Positions 47,859-55,640 are shown, numbered from the stretch's first letter. The stretch: DNA of 64,000 bases from Roseivirga sp. BDSF3-8 (GCF_041449215.1 NZ_JBGNFV010000001.1:5411001-5475000); one strand, 5' to 3'. Notes: generated by a model not told the origin, from the letters alone. A program made the numbers and translations.

Positions 47859-48610
47859 ACGCAATCATAATAGAGGATGAACCCCACCAGCGTGAACTGC
47901 TGGAAGGCCTGCTGAGCCGCCATCACCCGGAGGTATGCTGCATGGGGGCTGCAACCGGTGTACAGGGGGGCCTGGACCTGATCACCCGTATGAGGCCGGA
48001 CCTGGTGTTTATGGATGTGATGCTGGCAGACGGCACCTGCTTCGACCTGCTGGCGCAACTGCCGGAGCGGCCCTTCGAGATCATCTTTACCACCTCACAC
48101 CAGGAGTATGCCGTGAAGGCCTTTCGCCTGGCCGCAGTAGATTACCTGCTGAAACCGGTAGCGCAGGACGAGCTGGCGGCCGCCATAGCCAAGCTGAAGG
48201 AGAAGCAGGCAGACAGGCAGGCCTTCGACCATATACGGCTGCTGCTGGGCAATATGCAAAAGGAAACCCGGAAGGAGCAGCCACGCATCGCCCTGCCCAC
48301 CCTTACGGGCTTTACCATGGTGGCCATAGAAGACATCGTCTGGTGCGAGTCGGATAATACCTACACCACCTTTTACCTCCGCGAGGGCAAGGACATACTG
48401 GTGTCGCGCACGCTGAAGGCCTGCGAGAAGCTGCTGGCCGACCATGCCTTTTACCGGGTGCACAACTCGGCGCTGGTAAACCTGAATTACATCCGTGAAT
48501 ATGTTAAGGGCGAAGGGGGCTATGTGGTAATGATCAATGGCGCTGAGGTAAACGTGAGCCGCCGCCGCAAAGATGAATTTCTGCGGCTGTTTCAGAAGGT
48601 GAAGTTGTAA
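47855..48610 (+). CDS. LytTR-family response regulator
   Basis: A 251-residue regulator: an N-terminal receiver domain with D8 and the phosphoacceptor D54 (LVFMDVMLADG), the signal residues TTS and K109 (LLKP), and a C-terminal LytTR DNA-binding domain (about 145-250, with YTTFYLREGKDILVSRTL and FYRVHNSALVNLNYI). Coupling by a four-base overlap to the LytS-type kinase gene shows that they form a two-component pair. Targets are unknown. Confidence 0.93.
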   Translation: MNAIIIEDEPHQRELLEGLLSRHHPEVCCMGAATGVQGGLDLITRMRPDLVFMDVMLADGTCFDLLAQLPERPFEIIFTTSHQEYAVKAFRLAAVDYLLKPVAQDELAAAIAKLKEKQADRQAFDHIRLLLGNMQKETRKEQPRIALPTLTGFTMVAIEDIVWCESDNTYTTFYLREGKDILVSRTLKACEKLLADHAFYRVHNSALVNLNYIREYVKGEGGYVVMINGAEVNVSRRRKDEFLRLFQKVKL

Positions 48611-48731
48611 TACCAGCCCCTAACCCACAGCCGCCACGGACTGCCCGCGCCCTGCCGGTCTCTTAATACGAATAGTGATAAACAGAATCATGTAATACCT
48701 TGATCACACTATATGATATGAAACACAGCAC

Positions 48732-48995
48732 ATGACCGCATTTATCGCCAGTATATTTGTAGAGGATGGCACCCTGCAGCTCTCGCTAAACGGAAAAGTA
48801 ATACTCAGAGGCAGAGGCCAGTGCCGGAAGGAACTACAGCCGGGCACCACTTATAAAGTGGCCTGGCAAGTACAGGGAAAACCCGGCAGCGCCTACACCC
48901 TCAGCATATCCAGCCCCCGCGAGGCGGAGATGCAGCTAACCAAAACCATCGGCAAATCCGGCGAAGATGCAAGTGAATTTGAATTTGAAATGTAA
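48732..48995 (+). CDS. Small protein of unknown function
   Basis: An 87-residue protein with no recognised family. The sequence is beta-rich with alternating polar and hydrophobic residues (LQLSLNGKVILRGRGQ, YTLSISSPREAEMQL) and an acidic end (GEDASEFEFEM). It has no signal peptide or membrane segment. It starts a group of three orphan genes of differing base composition up to 50.4 kb. Confidence 0.55.
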   Translation: MTAFIASIFVEDGTLQLSLNGKVILRGRGQCRKELQPGTTYKVAWQVQGKPGSAYTLSISSPREAEMQLTKTIGKSGEDASEFEFEM

Positions 48996-49013
48996 ATGAA
49001 TGTTGAATTTTAA

Positions 49014-49742
49014 ATGATAAAAGAGATGAGTTATATAATAACAGCCGAAGAGGCGGATAGAATGATTGCTCAATTTATAGCTAAAAAGAAGAATATAGCT
49101 ACAAAGGAAGCTTTAGGTGGTATAATTCATAAAGAATCTATTGATGGTAGTTCAAGTGCAATATACACTGGTAACATGGGGTGGCTCTGTGATAACGTAA
49201 ATAAAAGTCACAGTAATTACCCTAAACTCTTTCTAGCCTTCGAAAGGAATAGTAATTATACAGCTGATCAGGAAATCGAAGAGCCTCAGAGTAGCGTACT
49301 GGTGGCGCCAACAATTACGTTCATCTCATCAAGTGATGCCTGGCCTCTCCTTAAAGATCATATGACACCAATACCAACTAGTGATAATATAATTGATAAA
49401 CCTACTGTAATAGACCTCAAAAATGAATTCAAGAAGCAGGAAAAAGAAAATAAAAAATATAGCAAAGAGCACCCATACTGCTTTTTTGAGAATAAGAACA
49501 ACACGGAATTGAGTGTGTTGATGGAGAATGAGGATATTAAATATTTTCGCTACTATTTTGGGTATAGTGACGATCAAAGTTATGGAAATAATAAAATGAG
49601 GCTAATCTTGGTGCCCGTAGCTGCAAAAGGTAATAATCTCGTTCCTGATCCCGGGCAGAAAAAAAGAGTGAGTAGTAGTGGTGGGGAAGTATATATCCTT
49701 CAAAAATCCTGGCCGCCGGATAGTTCTAACCTCAAAAAGTAG
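49014..49742 (+). CDS. AT-rich hypothetical protein
   Basis: A 242-residue protein with no domain I can name. It starts with a helix (MSYIITAEEADRMIAQFIAK); an alternative start is the Met five codons later. A Lys/Glu-rich coiled stretch (DLKNEFKKQEKENKKYSKEH) lies in the middle, and a soluble C-terminal half contains YFRYYFGYSDDQS. It is much richer in A and T than the genes on both sides, which suggests recent acquisition. It ends nine bases before the next gene, so the two may share a transcript. Confidence 0.6.
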   Translation: MIKEMSYIITAEEADRMIAQFIAKKKNIATKEALGGIIHKESIDGSSSAIYTGNMGWLCDNVNKSHSNYPKLFLAFERNSNYTADQEIEEPQSSVLVAPTITFISSSDAWPLLKDHMTPIPTSDNIIDKPTVIDLKNEFKKQEKENKKYSKEHPYCFFENKNNTELSVLMENEDIKYFRYYFGYSDDQSYGNNKMRLILVPVAAKGNNLVPDPGQKKRVSSSGGEVYILQKSWPPDSSNLKK

Positions 49743-49751
49743 CATCATAGT

Positions 49752-50393
49752 TTGCACCTAACCCTAGCTATAATATCCACCCTGTTTATACTGGTGCCCC
49801 TGCTCACAGGGCTGGGCACCGTAAAAAGAGCCGGAATGACCTTCCGGCTTTTTGTGCTTTTCCTGCTCGCGGGTTTTGTGACGGACTGCCTGAGCTGGTA
49901 TAAGAACGTGGCGCCGGGCGTCACCACGGAGCAGGGGCTGTTTATAGACGGCCTTTACCAGCTCTATTCCGCCCTAGAGGCCGCTTTTTTCTTCTGGTTC
50001 ATTTCCGCCGTAGCCAGCCCCGGCTGGTTGCATAAGGCCGCACGCTACGCCCTGTGGCTTACTGTGCCCGTGTGGCTGGTCATCGGCGTATTCAGCCCCT
50101 TTCGCGGGCTATTCGATGCCACATACCAGGTACTTGTTGCCTTTCTGTCCGCCGGTGTGCTGCTGCAATACATTGAGAGAGAGCCCCAGCCGCTCCGGCA
50201 GCCTCATTTCATTCTGCTGGCTGGTATCTTCTTCTACACCCTGTCCACCTTTGTCATCGTGCTGTTAGCCAAAACGCCGCTCGCCGATCAGCTATGGTTC
50301 CTGCACAATGCCGTGAACATCCTCACCTACGTCGTCTATACAGTCGGCTTCGCCCTGCAGATAAAAACAGGGGCCGTGCAAACGCATCGCTAG
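49752..50393 (+). CDS. Multi-pass membrane protein of unknown function, TTG start
   Basis: A 213-residue hydrophobic protein with about six membrane segments, beginning LTLAIISTLFILVPLLTGL. The only start codon that keeps the first segment is TTG. A conserved-looking loop (LFIDGLYQLYSALEAAFFFW) and the C-terminal LHNAVNILTYVVYTVGFALQ resemble Bacteroidota proteins found near histidine kinases, but I do not recognise the family. Base composition is normal for the host, unlike the preceding gene. Confidence 0.65.
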   Translation: MHLTLAIISTLFILVPLLTGLGTVKRAGMTFRLFVLFLLAGFVTDCLSWYKNVAPGVTTEQGLFIDGLYQLYSALEAAFFFWFISAVASPGWLHKAARYALWLTVPVWLVIGVFSPFRGLFDATYQVLVAFLSAGVLLQYIEREPQPLRQPHFILLAGIFFYTLSTFVIVLLAKTPLADQLWFLHNAVNILTYVVYTVGFALQIKTGAVQTHR

Positions 50394-50549
50394 TTCCATC
50401 TACCCGCTGTTCCCTGCCACTGGCTATTTACTTCCTGCCACCCTCTACTTCATCGTTTCATCGCCCATCTTACCTATATAAATTATTCATAATCAACGGA
50501 TAGTAAATCCAATCCGAAAAGAGATTTCGTACCTAAAGACAGAGGCGAT

Positions 50550-51353
50550 ATGGGACTGAAGATCGAGCTAACCTTCTCAGATGAAATAGATGCGAAGAAT
50601 AAAGACACCTTCGCCAGGGCAGCAGACAGGTGGTCGGATATCATCAAACACGACCTGCCGCCCGTGCAACTGCCCCACGGCGCGTGGGTCTCAGGCATCC
50701 GGGTAGATGTGCAGGGAATAAACCTGCCCCACACCCATGGCATTCGCGGAAAGGCAGGCCCTACATATTTGCGCCCGGACAGTTTGCTCCCCGCAGCCGG
50801 CATTTTGCAAGCCGACCCGGCTGCCCTGCACCGACTGGAGGCCCAGGGCATCCTATATCCTGCCTTGCTGCACCAAATGGCCCATGTGCTTGGCTTTGGC
50901 CTGCTCTGGTCATCCGCTTACCTCAACCTGGTAGCTGATGAGGGGGGATACGCCCCCCTCTTTACCGGCCCTAAAGCCACGCAGCTCTACAGTGAGCTAA
51001 CAGGCTGCGCGCAGCCGGGCGTACCGGTGGAGAATACCGGCGGGCGCGGTAACCGCGACTTCCACTGGCGCGAGCATATCTTTGGCAATGAGCTGATGTC
51101 GGGGCACATGGATGCCGTCAGCAGCCCCTTGAGCCGCCTCACGCTCGCTGCTTTGGAGGACATGGGCTACACCGTAGACTATGCCGCCGCCGAGGCCTAT
51201 GCCCTACCCCACCCTCAGCAAGCTGCCACCCGGCAACTGGACCTGAACAGCATATGCCGTACCTGTCAGCATGCCTCTTACCATCCTGACATCACCATTT
51301 TATCACCCGAATCGCTGCCTGCTGCTTATGAGGAAAGGGCGGTATTGATCTGA
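50550..51353 (+). CDS. Leishmanolysin-like (M8) protein with altered zinc-site glutamate
   Basis: A 267-residue protein that matches the bacterial M8 (leishmanolysin-related) family over its C-terminal two thirds: VENTGGRGNRDFHWREHIFG, NELMSGHM and SRLTLAALEDMGYTVD are all typical. The zinc motif, normally HExxH, reads HQMAH here (H108, Q109, H112); the codon is CAA, one base from the usual GAA. The third ligand His (H172, FHWRE) and the Met-turn (M183) are kept. The catalytic Glu is therefore missing, and the protein is likely an inactive relative that may still bind zinc or substrate. No signal peptide is visible, which is unusual for this family. Confidence 0.8.
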   Translation: MGLKIELTFSDEIDAKNKDTFARAADRWSDIIKHDLPPVQLPHGAWVSGIRVDVQGINLPHTHGIRGKAGPTYLRPDSLLPAAGILQADPAALHRLEAQGILYPALLHQMAHVLGFGLLWSSAYLNLVADEGGYAPLFTGPKATQLYSELTGCAQPGVPVENTGGRGNRDFHWREHIFGNELMSGHMDAVSSPLSRLTLAALEDMGYTVDYAAAEAYALPHPQQAATRQLDLNSICRTCQHASYHPDITILSPESLPAAYEERAVLI

Positions 51354-51719
51354 TTAAAGCTAAATGATTGCACTGCTAAGCGCTGAACCAACGGCGCGCG
51401 TAACCTCCCCTGAATAAAAACCCGCCGGAGCGATTTTTATCCGGTCCCCTCCTCATAAGCCAGGAGGGGAATTTATAATATTAAAGTGGCTCTTTGTCTA
51501 TCGCGATGACAGATACCCTAACGATAAGGAATCAGTAGTCCCGCAGGGAGATAGCAAGAACCCCCGTGTTACCAAAACCGAATTCGAAGCCGCCTCCACC
51601 GGATTCTAATGCCGCCCCTCCGCCCGCTAAAGCCCGCTGTTTTCAGTCTCGCTTATCCCCTACCTTCATATTAACAAGGGAACGCCCCCATTTAAATTAA
51701 TGAATTAACCACTACAGCC
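51354..51719. other. Intergenic region containing a hairpin element
   Basis: The 366 bases between the M8-like gene and the next gene hold hairpin element copy 2 and otherwise no gene or RNA that I can support. The last 60 bases are AT-rich and probably carry the promoter of the following gene. Confidence 0.5.
51403..51473 (+). repeat. Hairpin element, copy 2
   Basis: ACCTCCCC, then the stem ATAAAAA / TTTTTAT around CCCGCCGGAGCGA, then CCGGTCCCC, and a second perfect hairpin CCCCTCCT / AGGAGGGG that runs into AATT. It aligns with copy 3 across its length although the first stem differs in sequence. Confidence 0.65.
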
Positions 51720-53126
51720 ATGAGGAAATTACTATTATCCTTCTTTCTAATACTGTCCGCTTACCCACTCCTAGCCCAGGGAGAGATAGAGAAACGACTG
51801 GATGGTATCAAAATCAAAAAGCATGTATATCTAAACTTCAGTCCGGAAGAGAATAAGATTAGATATAAGATAAACCTTGGTAATGAGGATGTTTACGAAG
51901 AATTATCAGACTCCAGCCTTTTTCTGTTTACAGGACAAGGTAGTACCCTGGTTTTTGCTACTCCATTGAATCCACTTGTTTATAATGTTAAGACAAAATC
52001 AGAAATAAGGGATGACAAGTTGATTAGTGATTTGAATAACGCTCTAAGCAAATTAACTCAACAATCATCTTTGGAGGTAGGGGGGACTATTACTAAAGGA
52101 GACAACACAAAAGAGAGAATTCCACTTGCTAATAAATATTTCAAAAATATTTTTGGTGAATGCATAGATCTTACTGAAGATGAAATATTAAAGATTAAAA
52201 CCCTTGACTCATTAGTCTATACGCCTGTTTTTTCAAAAAAAATAATCAACGCTAAAAAGGAGCTATCCTCATTAGACTTCACTAACAAGCCAAGCGAAAA
52301 ATTAAACGCAATAAAGTCATCAATAAAAGATGTTCATAAAGAGCAAGTAATAATTGACAGCTTATACGAGCAGGCAAAAAAAATTCTGATGCCTAAAATT
52401 AAAGCTTGTACTAATGACGATAAATCATTTATGATTGCAATGCTATTTACTACCTACTTTCACAACACGTATCTAATTATAGATGAAAGAGAAAAAGCAA
52501 TCAGCGTATTAAAAGAAATGGAAAAAACAGTTAGTGAATATGCAGGTAAGCTGGAGAATATTAATGGACATAGTTTTGAAAGAATAGCTGAATTAACGCT
52601 GAAAAGAGGAAAAGTGCATGATATCAACTACGAGGTAACCTATAAAGAGGACGGCGAGGATAAAAAGGTAAGCAAAACCATGACGTTTACTCACTACCGT
52701 GGCCTGCTATGGGAGGTAACACCCGGAGTGGCCTTCACGAATGTCATTTATGATACCTATGGCATCTCCACAGACGCTGACGGTGCCTCCACTGTCGCAG
52801 AGGCGGGAAAGGAGCATATCAAGCAAGTGAATGTCAATGTCATGCTGAATGCCAATTTTGTTATCCCCTCATGGCACGAAACCATGCCTTTTGTTCAGAT
52901 CGGCGCGGGGCCATCCAAAGACTACCCCATGCTATTTACAGGTATAGGGCTTAGGATCAATGACCGGTTCAGAATCAGCACAGGTGCCGTATTTACCTGG
53001 GTCAAGGAGCTAAATGAATTACAGGTAGGCGATCCGGTAGACGGTACAGCTGCTCTGGAAAAAGACCTTTCCTACACATTTACGGGTCCTAAATTTTACC
53101 TGGGGCTACAGATGGGTCTAAAGTAA
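51720..53126 (+). CDS. Exported protein of unknown function with mosaic composition
   Basis: A 468-residue protein with a signal peptide (LLLSFFLILSAYPLLAQ). The first 300 residues are rich in Lys, Asn and Glu, helical, and encoded by AT-rich DNA; there are no motifs I recognise. From about residue 300 (YEVTYKEDGEDKKVSKTMTF) the sequence becomes beta-rich with repeated short strands (PFVQIGAGPSKDYPMLFTGI, FYLGLQMGLK), like a small outer-membrane beta barrel, and the DNA returns to normal GC content. A fusion of a foreign N-terminal part to a native C-terminal barrel would explain this (inference). A terminator follows. Confidence 0.6.
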   Translation: MRKLLLSFFLILSAYPLLAQGEIEKRLDGIKIKKHVYLNFSPEENKIRYKINLGNEDVYEELSDSSLFLFTGQGSTLVFATPLNPLVYNVKTKSEIRDDKLISDLNNALSKLTQQSSLEVGGTITKGDNTKERIPLANKYFKNIFGECIDLTEDEILKIKTLDSLVYTPVFSKKIINAKKELSSLDFTNKPSEKLNAIKSSIKDVHKEQVIIDSLYEQAKKILMPKIKACTNDDKSFMIAMLFTTYFHNTYLIIDEREKAISVLKEMEKTVSEYAGKLENINGHSFERIAELTLKRGKVHDINYEVTYKEDGEDKKVSKTMTFTHYRGLLWEVTPGVAFTNVIYDTYGISTDADGASTVAEAGKEHIKQVNVNVMLNANFVIPSWHETMPFVQIGAGPSKDYPMLFTGIGLRINDRFRISTGAVFTWVKELNELQVGDPVDGTAALEKDLSYTFTGPKFYLGLQMGLK

Positions 53127-53153
53127 ATCGTTTACTCTCTTTTCGGCTGTAAG

Positions 53154-53184
53154 TAGAGACGTCGCACAGGCGTCTCTATTTTTG
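53154..53184 (+). terminator. Rho-independent terminator
   Basis: An 8-bp stem (TAGAGACG / CGTCTCTA) with a 9-base loop, followed by TTTTTG then TTTTT, 27 bases past the stop of the mosaic gene. Confidence 0.85.
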
Positions 53185-53200
53185 TTTTTAGCGCCTTGCT

Positions 53201-53312
53201 GCACCGTTACATCCCCCGGACGGAAATGTGGTGCACTTCCCAACTCCCTACCCCTGCCCCCTTCGCCGTGGATTGGGCACGCCTAAAGTACTTTGGTGGG
53301 CCGGAAGGGGGA
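53201..53312. repeat. About 112-bp direct repeat, copy 1
   Basis: Starts GCACCGTTACATCCCCCGGA and ends near CCGGAAGGGGG. The same sequence, with roughly a quarter of positions changed in its second half, recurs at 53973-54086 in the same orientation. On the minus strand both copies encode a matching tail (KGAGVG, four residues, VHHISVRGM), but the parts before it do not match. Confidence 0.7.
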
Positions 53313-53380
53313 CTAAGTTGGTGCTTTTTGCATAGCGGAAAGGCACAGCCGTATTTATAAGCACCTATTCCCCTCCTGTA

Positions 53381-53416
53381 GGCATAGCCGTCAAGCGAAG
53401 CAACAATTCCCCTCCT
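53381..53416 (-). repeat. 36-bp dispersed repeat, copy 2
   Basis: The minus strand here matches 5289-5324 at 34 of 36 positions (AGGAGGGGAATTGTTGC then TTCGCTTGACGGCTATGCC). It directly continues the end of hairpin element copy 3. Confidence 0.75.
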
Positions 53417-53472
53417 ATCAGGCAAGGGGACCGATTAGAAAACGCGAATGCGTATTTCTAATCAGGGGAGGT
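53405..53472 (-). repeat. Hairpin element, copy 3
   Basis: On the minus strand: ACCTCCCC, TG, a stem ATTAGAAATACGC / GCGTTTTCTAAT around ATTC, GGTCCCCTTGCCTGAT, AGGAGGGGAATT. The stem differs from copy 1 in several positions, and pairing is kept in both. Confidence 0.7.
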
Positions 53473-53590
53473 ACTGGCAGAATGCTATTTAAAGCAGCCA
53501 GTTACGGCCAACCCGTCTGCGGGCCCAGCATGGCTAAAATGCTGTAGCTTTTTTGAGCCGTCCCCGTCAGTTAGCTGACTGATGAGGAAT

Positions 53591-53640
53591 TAATAATGTG
53601 CTATTTTTAAACCCTTTACAGCCTTAACTTGATGGCTATG
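53591..53640 (+). repeat. 50-bp dispersed repeat, copy 2
   Basis: TAATAATGTGCTATTTT to CTTAACTTGATGGCTATG; 42 of 50 positions equal the minus strand at 5031-5080. It runs directly into hairpin element copy 4. Confidence 0.65.
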
Positions 53641-53644
53641 CGTA

Positions 53645-53690
53645 GGAGGGGGGAAATAAAAACGCGAAGGCCTGTTTTATTTCGGGGTGG
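53645..53690 (-). repeat. Hairpin element, copy 4 (shortened)
   Basis: A GAAATAAAAAC / GTTTTATTTC stem encloses the CGCGAAGG loop shared with copies 1 and 3. One side has AGGAGGGGGG, the other GGGGTGG, which continues into the 15-bp array. The conserved ends are degraded compared with copies 1 to 3. Confidence 0.55.
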
Positions 53691-53890
53691 CCCGCACCCG
53701 GGTGACCCGCACCTGGGTGGCCCGCATCCGGGTGGCCCGCATCCGGGTGGGCCGACTTTCGCTGGGCCGGCATTCCGGTGGTCCGACTCTCGGGGTCCGA
53801 CTTTCGCTGGGCCGACTTTCGCTGGGCCGGCATTCCGGAGGTCCGACTTTCGCTGGGCCGACTTTCGGTGGCCCGACTTTCGGTTGGCTT
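53686..53890 (+). repeat. 15-bp tandem repeat array (about 13 units)
   Basis: Units such as GGTGGCCCGCATCCG (two exact copies), GGTGACCCGCACCTG and CTGGGCCGACTTTCG follow each other; at least one unit has an extra base. In one frame the unit reads Ala-Asp-Phe-Arg-Trp, resembling pentapeptide repeats, but the extra base shifts the frame, so no single frame is kept. It is the same family, in reverse orientation, as the array at 5.17 kb. Confidence 0.8.
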
Positions 53891-53972
53891 TTCTGCCATA
53901 GGACGGGGACCCATTGCATGGCGCCCACAGTATTCTCCTGCGTCGAAACCGGGGATTAGTGCCTTATTTCAG

Positions 53973-54086
53973 TGCATCGTTACATCCCCCGGACGGAAAT
54001 GTGGTGCACTCCCCGGCACCCTACCCCTGCCCCCTTTGCCGGAGATTGAAGCACGCCAAACGTACTTCGGTGCGCCGGAAGGGGGA
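53973..54086. repeat. About 112-bp direct repeat, copy 2
   Basis: It shares ATCGTTACATCCCCCGGACG-type sequence and GGAAATGTGGTGCAC with copy 1, continues through TACCCCTGCCCCCTT and ends at CCGGAAGGGGG. A further short direct repeat (GGGGGAAT, six or seven bases, TCTGCATTAGGGT) follows twice between 54080 and 54222. Confidence 0.7.
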
Positions 54087-54387
54087 ATTGTTTCTGCATT
54101 AGGGTAGCCGGACTTGGTGCCATTTCATCCTTACAAAAAACAACTACCGCGGGGGTAAATCGGGCCGCGTTCGGTCCCTTGGGTAGCATTTTGGGGGAAT
54201 GGGTTCTGCATTAGGGTGGCGTGGCTACGTGCTGTCTGAGGGTATTAAAAAAGCCCTGTAACCACCCTTCAGTATCGCACGATAACCGGGGAATGGCTGC
54301 AAGGCTTCCTTTAAGGAATTCAGTAACTCTTTAAATCAATAATTCTATTACCCTATAACTCAGTTACTCTATTATTCTGTAATTCAA

Positions 54388-54900
54388 TTACTTCCCTTTC
54401 TCCAATATCTCCTCTATGATGTGGCCTATGGCGTAGGGGACGGACTGGTCGCGGCGCTCGGTGGGTTCGTAGTCGTGGTTAAAGCCCAGCATGTGCGCGT
54501 ACTCGTGTGCCCAGTGGCCTGCTACGGCTGCCTCATTGCCATCTTTGCGGAAAAACCAGTTTTGCGTGATGATAAGATCCCCCTCGCGGCGGCCCACCTG
54601 GAAGAGGAAGCGTCCGAGTTTGATCCGCAGTTGCCAGGTATGGTCATCGCCTTCGGGGCTCTCCTGCTCGTTGCCCTTCATCAGGATGTCATATATCTGC
54701 TGGTTGTCCGATAGTCTTTCGTAGGCCTCTTTGGACGAGCGCCGGTAGCGCGTGTCCTGGAAGTCGTAGGCCAGCACCTTTTCTTTGAATTCCTCTGAGT
54801 TGATTACCGTATTCATCAGCGCCACCACGCGGCGGGCCTTTTTCTTCTTCCACGTACGGTTAAATTTATAGAGGTCTGATATTATTACTTTCGTTGCCAT
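54388..54900 (-). CDS. Putative zinc metallopeptidase with metzincin-type motif
   Basis: A 170-residue protein with HEYAHMLGFNHD (H132, E133, H136, H142, D143), which fits the extended metzincin zinc motif HExxHxxGxxH. Downstream, DQSVPYAIGHIIEEI stands where the Met-turn is expected, but the Met is Pro. No signal peptide is visible with the start I chose (MATKVIISDL); an upstream Met 23 residues earlier is possible. The N-terminal half is helical and basic. It lies 3 kb from an M8-like protein that has lost its catalytic Glu. Cytoplasmic targets are unknown. Confidence 0.7.
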   Translation of the reverse strand: MATKVIISDLYKFNRTWKKKKARRVVALMNTVINSEEFKEKVLAYDFQDTRYRRSSKEAYERLSDNQQIYDILMKGNEQESPEGDDHTWQLRIKLGRFLFQVGRREGDLIITQNWFFRKDGNEAAVAGHWAHEYAHMLGFNHDYEPTERRDQSVPYAIGHIIEEILEKGK

Positions 54901-55256
54901 ATAGTGATTCAATTTTTTTGTTCTCGCATTAAGATAGAGAAATAACTGAGGGCGAAAAGGTTCTGACAAAGTGCCTGATTTTTTTAAGTCCGGCCCGGCT
55001 AAGAATACTGCGAGGCAGTGTCCCGCAACATATACCAGTATTATACTGGAAAAAAAATTACCCTCAACTCAAAAAACAAAAAATAAAACTTAATTATACA
55101 TTACACTAAGAAACACCCTTTTCTTCATCATAATAATCAGAAATAATAATGCAATTCATCTAAACAAAAACTCATCAAAATAAGGGCAAATAAAATCAAT
55201 AGTATTTATCATAAATTAATGCTATAATACATATAACTAAACTACAGCCTTTAATT
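54901..55256. other. AT-rich intergenic region
   Basis: About 355 bases, very AT-rich on its right side, between divergent genes. No hairpin or RNA gene stands out. It probably contains both promoters. Confidence 0.4.
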
Positions 55257-55640
55257 ATGAAAAAAGCAATTCTATTACCTTTATTATCAATAGGCCTGAT
55301 ATTAATCATGACCTCTGCCTCCAACGTTGCCGAGCGTCGTTTTCTTACTGGTTTGAGCTTAAACCAAACTATTGTTAGTAGTTATTACTGCATGGCTGAC
55401 GTATGGGTGAGCAAGCTATCTTCTAGTGATGGTGTAACCGCAAATAGCTACCAGTGGAGTCTGTATGGAGCCGGGTATAAATCCTATTCAGTCTCAGGAA
55501 ATACAGCCACTGTAGTCACGAATAGAGACTACTTTTACGAAAGGGAGTACCTTATATGCGTGACTGTAATCGGTAGTAATAATGTAACCTATCAAAGATG
55601 CAAAACCCAAACGGTCACTCCATATAGAGAATGTCCTTGA
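55257..55640 (+). CDS. Small exported protein of unknown function
   Basis: A 127-residue protein with a signal peptide (AILLPLLSIGLILIMTSAS). The mature part is a single beta-sandwich-like domain with four Cys (YYCMADVWVS, YLICVTVIG, QRCKTQ, RECP) and strands typical of PKD- or Ig-like folds (NSYQWSLYGAGYKSYSVSG). This resembles one PKD-type repeat without the rest of a large surface protein. It is monocistronic with a terminator 30 bases after the stop, and AT-rich. Confidence 0.65.
   Translation: MKKAILLPLLSIGLILIMTSASNVAERRFLTGLSLNQTIVSSYYCMADVWVSKLSSSDGVTANSYQWSLYGAGYKSYSVSGNTATVVTNRDYFYEREYLICVTVIGSNNVTYQRCKTQTVTPYRECP

Larger units (their letters stand above)
53185..54387. other. Repeat-rich intergenic island
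   Basis: About 1.2 kb without a gene I can support. It contains two copies of the 112-bp direct repeat, the 36-bp and 50-bp modules, two hairpin elements and the 15-bp array. Open frames that cross it are by-products of unit lengths divisible by three and have no recognisable protein features. A small GC-rich repeat family seems to have accumulated here. Confidence 0.7.

Noticed and set aside
53629-53901. Plus-strand open frame with Gly-Pro and ADFRW repeats, like a pentapeptide-repeat protein
   Set aside because: A unit with an extra base shifts the frame, the start lies in a dispersed repeat and the related array at 5.17 kb has no stable frame; treated as a tandem repeat.
53207-54189. Two minus-strand open frames ending in the same VHHISVRGM tail
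   Set aside because: Only the last 15 or so codons match, exactly where the 112-bp DNA repeat is; the remaining sequence has no gene features. Kept as a repeat finding.
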